Position numbers and translations under genes: made by a program | Part shown: positions 59,301 through 64,000 of the stretch, piece by piece | How the letters are laid out: each line of letters opens with the position of its first letter | Position numbering within the stretch: position 1 is the first letter of the stretch | Notes under the pieces: generated by a model | Databases searched by the model: none | Seen by the model: the letters and a program-made list of their open reading frames with translations, nothing else | What the model was told of the DNA's origin: nothing | Origin: Halocafeteria seosinensis | Lineage: Eukaryota; Sar; Bigyra; Bicosoecida | Direction of reading: 5' to 3' | NCBI GenBank assembly: GCA_001687465.1 | Contig: LVLI01000217.1 | Location: forward strand, 1-64,000 | Length of the DNA stretch: 64,000 nucleotides

Positions 59301-60516
59301 CACAACCTTCGACTGACATCACGTTTATTCCAATATCTTCGAATGCTGATGGTACACCGATAGACTCCGCCCGCTCTGCTGAGCATCTCGATGTAATGTT
59401 ATCAAAGGAACTCGAGTCAGAAAACTCGAAAAAGGTTGATACAGTTCCACTACCTCCATAAAGCAGTGTACCGATGATATATCCCGGACTATTGTTGTTG
59501 AGGCTATCGTACGGCCTCTCGTTGTGCAAGCCGTTGGCCACCCCAGTAGTTTTGACTACGGCAGAGCGGACAGCTGTGTAGAACCTTAAACCCACAGGAG
59601 GAATCGGATTAAATGGATCCACACTTGCTTCCCGGAAATCATCGACGATATCTTTGGGTGACTCGTCACAGTATTGGTGTGGAGGGCATGGCGGGAGCGA
59701 AACCTTCATAGCAGACTCACTAACCCAGTCCAACACGGGATGCGCTTCTGCCCCAACTCCATTCGTAAACCCCTTCAATACCTTCATCGGAGGTTGGCCG
59801 TCGGGATCCTGGCAAAGTGAATACACCTTCCAAGGTAAAAGAGTGATACTTTCCGACGAAACATCGACTTCTCCGTCGCCGTTTGTATGGCCAAAGACGA
59901 TCAGCTCGGTAAACTTCATTGCTCCTGGGGGAGATATTGGACAGTCACCGGCTACAGTAGGGTCAAAACGGGGAGTGAAGAGGGAAACCCGGGTATTTTC
60001 CGCCCCCACCAGCTTCTTCACTTCTAGTTGTTTAGAGGGTTGGAAATTCATACATAGATAGTCATTCTCGTCGTTGTTGACATCAGTAATGTTATCGCTA
60101 AAATCTAGAAGACTCAAGTGTCCCTCCCCTGGGATGAGGTTTAGAATGCAACCATCAATAACCTCGTACGTCATTATACAACCACCGGTGAAGTCGAAAA
60201 GAATCTTTCCATTATCCGTATATGCCTCCGCGGTACCACCACGAACGGGGAACGTCAGCGATTCTGCACTAGATTCCGAGATTTGAAAGACGAAGCAATT
60301 GCAGTTATCGTCCCCAGCCGTTGAAGCTATGGTACCACTCTCTATGCTGATTTCGTACCCCAGAGAGCATTGGTCATCACAACCAACAAAGGGACATTGG
60401 GGGGATACATGCGTCCGTGAAATCTTCCCTTCCTTACAGCCTGCAGCATCCCGGATCAAGGTTGCAAAGCCCAACGCGAGAATAGCAAGCATGTAAGCCG
60501 TAGATGAGTGCCACAT
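53362..60516 (-). CDS. Giant secreted beta-repeat protein with PPC-like domain
   Basis: A single 7.2-kb exon encodes 2384 residues. It begins with a signal peptide (MWHSSTAYMLAILALGFATL, cleavage near AAGC). A Cys-rich start (CPFVGCDDQCSLG) is followed by long beta-rich stretches. Near residue 1317 lies a bacterial-type pre-peptidase C-terminal (PPC) domain: DAFEPNDYFDEAS, DTDYFVFELPSS, and AAGTYFVQVEPDG. From ~1610 to the end, a ~100-residue unit repeats, each carrying a strand-turn motif of the form F-x-Y-G-x(5)-L, as in VRFDYGSSPTNLD, IVFQYGNNRSQLE, VRFVYGTNADSLD and ANFVYGPQRSQLE. There is no membrane helix or GPI-like end. No enzyme domain is recognised. Secretion or cell-wall location is inferred. 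Confidence 0.8.
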   Translation of the reverse strand: MWHSSTAYMLAILALGFATLIRDAAGCKEGKISRTHVSPQCPFVGCDDQCSLGYEISIESGTIASTAGDDNCNCFVFQISESSAESLTFPVRGGTAEAYTDNGKILFDFTGGCIMTYEVIDGCILNLIPGEGHLSLLDFSDNITDVNNDENDYLCMNFQPSKQLEVKKLVGAENTRVSLFTPRFDPTVAGDCPISPPGAMKFTELIVFGHTNGDGEVDVSSESITLLPWKVYSLCQDPDGQPPMKVLKGFTNGVGAEAHPVLDWVSESAMKVSLPPCPPHQYCDESPKDIVDDFREASVDPFNPIPPVGLRFYTAVRSAVVKTTGVANGLHNERPYDSLNNNSPGYIIGTLLYGGSGTVSTFFEFSDSSSFDNITSRCSAERAESIGVPSAFEDIGINVMSVEGCATGEFFRFAAVTERGKRVGEVLPVPNDMRNDKELRVSDYGVGVEASTNSGGFCSKFRPSINITVTRLIGSGQDFSVALYEDDGGNISTLIASGSVSGHGFESSVDIEDVDIFTVADYWICHFSEEKHYGITQLADDKTLSELSPVLGLWEPQGVESYQIDTNTSNSVNDLEEVIDAAPQDNARVPFLPRFGFQYESNGDGDPPYVEFQRLKFDYPDVELTARIERRTSNPITVVFDRIHNGTFMKTFHRISPWHDDDDPPLDAYARSAVPLARDLPVYIRAAAISENGVAGENFPGSSSPSLRDTSYRPEFFSPYSAARALEVVADEPAVMGVFFEPGEDIAIEGLLASSDGGTTLEVTLHTATLVNGSITVGPRLYKFSASDNGMRLFFRTWRTLNAGQGYVIAQKVEGGSHVVSRTASSTFTESFFNVKMKRWGPVVESSNPISDGDTIHSSSDGHYPNVGFVLSRKTQHEGAFLANFADLLDPIENTYLERGYAFQVRDYVLLEGLAGGADGTYPDYIGKLYRCTIENDVVHTDSLLGRARFEGGVRREVARFFDTGDVLLEPDHCYFFSQVTERLNYNHQENHFRVGNLNGSQLIDQTLISFWNSDDENRVSFSWKIDQELDAFTSKDFEVLPDIGLVAKALSVDHITTIQGERAAKPSAFNFTGYIQNRGIMSSDVFVEYGNGDNVVQTQKRRRLDEIDGFEYEAQADSGSLDEVEYKIVLRPKHGPRISAEKRTLIYVEPLFPDRSLNDIPSSYVRVGIRDKFHSKSFVKFLGIGSEDARQDAYGYSLNNDKKVFTSSVDRASTFSIITAAQNQRCLGGQNLQFSAVFQTNEFADFKIATIQSKFTADGGLLRGIVFLSALQKPSDFGVKVLAKHDPAKDCSSADCTAAEAKLEGGGAVTTDEKDAFEPNDYFDEASPLYLLGERIRLSFHTSDDTDYFVFELPSSSTIRVQAEHSNSNLVSIIARVFNSRNRVLEADKRLSDGDDELSVNIAAGTYFVQVEPDGLMPYVDEQGTYELFIDTGSSSGWGSIDRSVAAYGPYEVTIPNKGFDDTLNYAFELEKGNTEFDNRITSSKNELWKVETRLVAPSTEQHPLGVSFQDDDRFTLSFTTYNTSADCRGDRQDIFDVKILRPKEYMMLPKLDSARSYHISVTMDDTKTVFGECLPVLETVDTLQVSFSAVDSVMPKANVKSTDNQKLDVRFDYGSSPTNLDHSKRASQVDLDTYEADIETTGPLFYQVVVSIPGTKLAATALDPNEIRGDVEQAIDVVRTELAVLGENGETRLGGVVTHASSAEVVFQTSACGQLDIGIEGAKDEGNGFFSSVSVFTEPQCYRIAGSVDGIEFAGMELPVLKVQTTTVAFEEESDNRVTFQAVVDTSGHDDLFDGHIVFQYGNNRSQLEHEVQARPADTDRTFNASVEVRFEGPVFYEVVVRNPENDFSGASPTAAEVRGGIRRALKGLETLLTSYNGAGNATLRGVVTSRKKDATNVRFVYGTNADSLDKQVEAILVDSDAGLYESVEAVNAQDEPVYYALQVEANKNSFSSQPKTLSGEVLRVLTLHTLASKLNPEGNETLKGIVSGSNDIAETIVVFFEYAQTKEDLDSASASASPQLDVNENDRYSISIDTASAHWFRIVAKQNDKFVEIGPAMKLVDIQTLPTVRQPSDSSIRLRGFISNSESLNMQRYAVTFVADENQRGEERIAISWLSANPQNGVLLVEHEEELTPPVTYRIELQGETDFDTIQGDMLSVISVSSPHSETQRNGDVDISVVVVNNTQGIHEQTFLQLLDSRQGVISTKVAEEKENKRWGSTFSLDSPGLPLFFRVVFEDTLGQPNVSTGPWQVLAVEAVARISSIYILTDNLNAEVTLKGTIRSDFVRDANFVYGPQRSQLESPMKFSEIENRGTASHVQSVLNHSINKELFYRLNIRHNLRTGDVNVGRSNVWSVIGDFETGEKAVVPDDFERKYGPRESTDS

Positions 60517-61934
60517 TCTACTACTGCATATACACAAAGGAAGAAGAAGCAGCTTTGTTACGATGGATCACCATCTAGACTAGTCTGTAATCTATCTGCG
60601 CAAAGAACCGGTTTCGACATCTCTCCCAAAAGCCCGTGTGTCTGACTCCCTGTGCCGCCCTGATAGGCCCTCCCGAATATTTAGCAACAATGAGACCAAA
60701 TGAGCATCAAAATAACCTTGATCATAAGCTAAAAGATATGAAGAGCGATTGCACCGGCTTATTGTCCTCTACGCTGCAAAGTGGAGACTCGGCCACTGAG
60801 CCCTTCTTCCTGGCGCCTTGGACAGACACACAGGCGGAGTCACCCGCACAGAAACATATACTAACGAAAACCCACAGACTCAATACCTACAAAGGAGGGA
60901 GAGAACAAAATAGAACTTGGAACTAGACTAAGAAACGAATTATGGTTACCTACGTTCCATGCGCGTATATTTCGGTCAAAACAGCCCGGGACAAAGATTC
61001 GGGGCGACCAAAGCTCAAATTTCGCACAAAGGAAACAGTTCTGTGCTCTTTTTCCTTAAGAACAATCTAGTTTGCAGTTCAGTTCCTCTGAAAGTTTGCT
61101 CCAAGAAACATGCAGCCAGATGCATTTCACAACCCAGCTACACTCTACGAATCTTCTCCCAATGCTGCAGTGCCAGCAAGCACTCTCTTGCCCGGGCTGG
61201 GCCACGGTTAGCCGGCCGGCTCCCGATGAGAGCGGCTACCTGAGTACCCTCTAAACGGCTCAGTCGCGAGCGACAGAAGAGTGTGTCGCATGCTTCTGTT
61301 AGCTCCACATGAACTGGCCAGTACAGGGACCCAATAAACCTTCCCTATACAACCATCAGGCCGCTGGGAGGCAAATAAAACTAGCGATATATCGTAGTGG
61401 CAGTGGGTCTACCTCCGCGAGAGAGCCAGTTACTAGGGCCGGACAGTTTCTCGTCAGTTATCCTGCTGTTCCTGCCCTCTCGTATTACGCGTGGACCCTG
61501 ACGTCGGCCACCTCGTATTTGCAAATGTGGCTCCGAAAGCAAAGCATTTTGCTCCAGCTGTGTAAAAACTAAAATAGAGGTATATCCAGAGTCGATTTCA
61601 TCCTTAGCAGTGAAAGGAAATGGACACGCAGCCGAGGTCCAACGAACAGCTGGCACCCCGAATCTTCGTCCTCTCTTCTTTTCCGCGCTCAGCGCTCCTG
61701 GTCCAGGGGTGCCACACTTCAGTAAATTCCGAGAGCTGTTGGTTGTGCACCGATTTGAAAAGACGCAACCAACTTTGAAGAAACAAGAGACGCAGTTTTA
61801 ATTTTTGTTTGCGAGAGAACGTGCCAAACATATATTGCGAACGAGACATCTGCCCCTTGCGAGCCAGAACCACCACGCGATCCTCTGTGTTCCCTCCCGC
61901 GCTCGTTTCAGATTAGCCAACAACATTGAGGGCA
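60517..61934. other. Divergent intergenic region
   Basis: 1.42 kb between the start codons of the giant secreted protein and the LRR gene. Short frames are unconvincing. No tRNA, repeat or other RNA gene is seen; both promoters should lie here. Confidence 0.4.
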
Positions 61935-64000
61935 ATGAAATCCGTTGTTGTTCAACAATTGACGCTGACAGCTTTGGTGCTGTTCACTGCGAATGTGCCA
62001 TGGTACGTGAAAATGGGGTTTTCGGGGAGTCCTGCTATCTTGCCCTTTAACTCTCCCTTGTCGTTCTTTTTGTAATTTCCAATGGCCGAAATCTTGCGAC
62101 ACACTGACTCCTTGTCCCTTGGCTTAGGGCATGTATCGAAAAAGCAAAGCAATCATAAGGGATTTGAAGGGTTTCATCGGAGGGTCCAGTGAAAGTAGAT
62201 CCGATAGGTGTCATGTTCCGTAGCCAAGCGTCTCTTAATGCGTAAATGTGCACTGTTCACTGTTCATACATATACCATCTGCACGCTTTGTCTCATTGCA
62301 GTTGTTTCGGATCGAGTCCGTAAGTGCTTCTTAAGAGGGGAAAAACGATGCCATAAGCCTGTTGTCAACTTTAGTACTGTTGCCTTGCGCAGATCGCCTT
62401 CTCCTGATTCTTCAACTGCTTTGGTGACGGCTAGTGTGACACCTAGAGGCTCAGGTTCACCTACAGCCACTATGACGTCTACCGGTACCCCGAGTAAGAC
62501 TGAGACAAGCACCACCACCGAGACTGCATCCTTGACTCCGACTTCGACACAAACACCGTCGAATACTCAGATAGCGACCCCGAGCCAAACGTCCACAGTC
62601 ACCCCTACAGTTACAAAAACGCCTTCACAGACTCCGACTCCCGCAGCATCTCAGTTTTCCACTGAAATCGGAGGATGTCAATGTGTAGTTGATGAAGAAA
62701 ACTTCATCAGAGCATGTACTGATTGTCCGAAGAATGTGGATGCGTCCATACGGAACCGGGACGTTAGACCTGTTGGGATCCGCAAGGGTGCCTTCTCCAA
62801 TCTAACTAACATTGATGTGGAGACCATGAACCTCGGCGGACTTGGTTTGAAATTTTTAGAGAGGGAGTCTTTTAAAGGTCTAGACAGTATGCGAACCTTA
62901 GACTTATCTTCCAACATGATTGTGCGACTCGAAGAATTTACAAACTTTGAGGATTCGCTTCAAGGCGATGCGGACGCAAATCCAACCTCTGATGACCCCT
63001 CGGAGCGACCCGCTGAAGGCTCTAGAGGTGTTTTCCTTGGGCTTCGAAATCTTCGCGAGCTGAGCTTAAGAAACAACCACATAAACTTTATCCGAAGTAC
63101 CACGTTTGGAGGATTAAAACAATTGACCAAGTTGGATTTGAGCAACAATAACATTGACCTTTTGGGCAGCGCATTTCTTGAATTAAGGACCCTCAAGACA
63201 CTTGACTTAAGCAACAATGGTATCCAGCGCATGTATGCAAACGGCAGTCGAGTCAATGATGGGCCCCTTGGTACCGTTTTTGCAACGCCTGACCTTCGGC
63301 GTCTCGAGGAACTCTACCTTCAGCATAACAGTATACCTTTGGATCGGTCTCTTTCAACATTTCGTGAGTCAGGTGATTTTCCTTTCTCGCAGCTACGTTC
63401 GCTGAAGAGGTTGAATCTGTCGAACAATCAGCGCATAAGCTCCGTTGGCTCAGGAAGCAAAGAACTTTTCTATGGCTTGGCACAACTCGAGACGCTTTGG
63501 TTAAAGAATGTCGGATTTCAAGTCGATCCGAGTGATGCCGTATCGTTGTTTACTGCCACACCTGCTTTAAAGCACCTGCATTTGAGTAACGCCCATCAGA
63601 GCATAGTACCACCGGAGCTCTTTTTTGGACTCACGAGGCTCGAGACCCTCAAGTTTGATGACTCCAGTATAAGCAGTATACAGACGGGATCCTTTGCATC
63701 TTTAGAGCGGATGACCAGTCTTGATCTCTCCCACAACCAACTGAGTGCTATTCCGAAAGGAGTTTTCTCGGAGGCGGTAGCCACGTTAGAAACATTATAT
63801 TTGAACAACAACTACATTGATCAAATTGAAGTTGGTGCCTTCATGTATCTGAACAACCTTGCCCATCTGGTTCTGAGCAATCAGAAAGGAGAATCGTTTC
63901 TCATCGAGAAGAACACTTTCGATGGACTAGGGAACCTTCAAGAATTGCATCTCAATAAAGCAAATGTGACGAATGTCAGAAGAGGTGGCTTCAACGGCTT
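61935..64000 (+). CDS. Secreted leucine-rich-repeat protein (5' part, runs off window)
   Basis: Exons 61935-62002, 62302-62319 and 62393 onward; the middle exon is 18 nt and the frame holds only with it. Residues 1-21 are a signal peptide (MKSVVVQQLTLTALVLFTAN). A Ser/Thr/Pro-rich mucin-like stretch of ~95 residues follows (62393-62660). An N-terminal cap CQCVVDEENFIRACTDC then leads into at least 13 leucine-rich repeats of the LxxLxxLDLSNNxI type, such as LTKLDLSNNNIDLL, MTSLDLSHNQLSAIP and LETLYLNNNYIDQI, the extracellular typical subfamily. The gene is open at 64000, so a membrane helix or kinase beyond the edge is unknown. Likely surface recognition or adhesion. Confidence 0.88.

Noticed and set aside
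1-64000. tRNA, rRNA, CRISPR array, transposon or viral genes
   Set aside because: No cloverleaf, array, transposase, reverse transcriptase or terminal repeats could be recognised by eye on either strand.

Overview
This is nuclear DNA from a eukaryote with small, compact, intron-bearing genes. About 25 genes can be followed exon by exon, with roughly 70 introns. Most introns are 51-83 nt, start GTAAGT, GTATGT, GTACGT or GTGAGT, and end in CAG. Every splice pattern given below keeps the reading frame across all exons. The gene set (HCN-like channel, nodulin-like transporter, Golgi GT61 and GT11-like transferases, no fungal or animal signature genes) suggests a unicellular alga or other protist. 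A red alga or a stramenopile would fit, but the sequence alone does not decide this. Two ambiguous N bases (16651 and 52710) show it is an assembly.

Layout. 0-12.4 kb: SRP14 (-), TATA-binding protein (+), deoxynucleoside kinase (+), nodulin-like MFS transporter (+), and a very large CAF-1 large subunit (-). 12.9-24.1 kb: a mitochondrial-type DnaJ protein (+), an armadillo-like protein (+), Pcf11 (-), an unknown basic protein (+), a NEK kinase (-) and MAT1 of TFIIH (-). 24.3-30.5 kb: threonine aldolase (+), a fused phosphoglycerate dehydrogenase-phosphoserine aminotransferase (+) whose last exon has an in-frame TAG, and a small VOC protein (+). 30.5-37.6 kb: heat shock factor (-), a Cuz1/ZFAND1-like AN1 protein (+), and a membrane-anchored Cys-rich CSRNP-like protein (-). 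38-47.4 kb: a cyclic-nucleotide-gated HCN-like channel (-), a TBC1D20-like Rab GAP (+), a GT61 glycosyltransferase (-) and a pseudokinase (-). 49.3-64 kb: a GT11-like glycosyltransferase (+), a coiled-coil protein with Sfi1-like F-x-x-W repeats (-), a 2384-residue secreted repeat protein (-), and the start of a secreted leucine-rich-repeat protein (+) that runs off the window.

The genes do not form operons. Two themes do group: RNA polymerase II and chromatin work (TBP, CAF-1, Pcf11, MAT1, HSF, CSRNP-like), and glycine/serine metabolism (threonine aldolase next to the two-step serine-synthesis fusion, both with organelle-type leaders). Convergent neighbours are packed very tightly at their 3' ends (gaps of 6-60 nt, one overlap), so termination signals must lie inside or beyond the opposite gene.

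The observations I would follow first are the serine-synthesis fusion and its internal TAG, the C-I-S-Y-G selectivity filter of the channel, the membrane-anchored CSRNP-like protein, and the Pcf11 with eroded zinc fingers.
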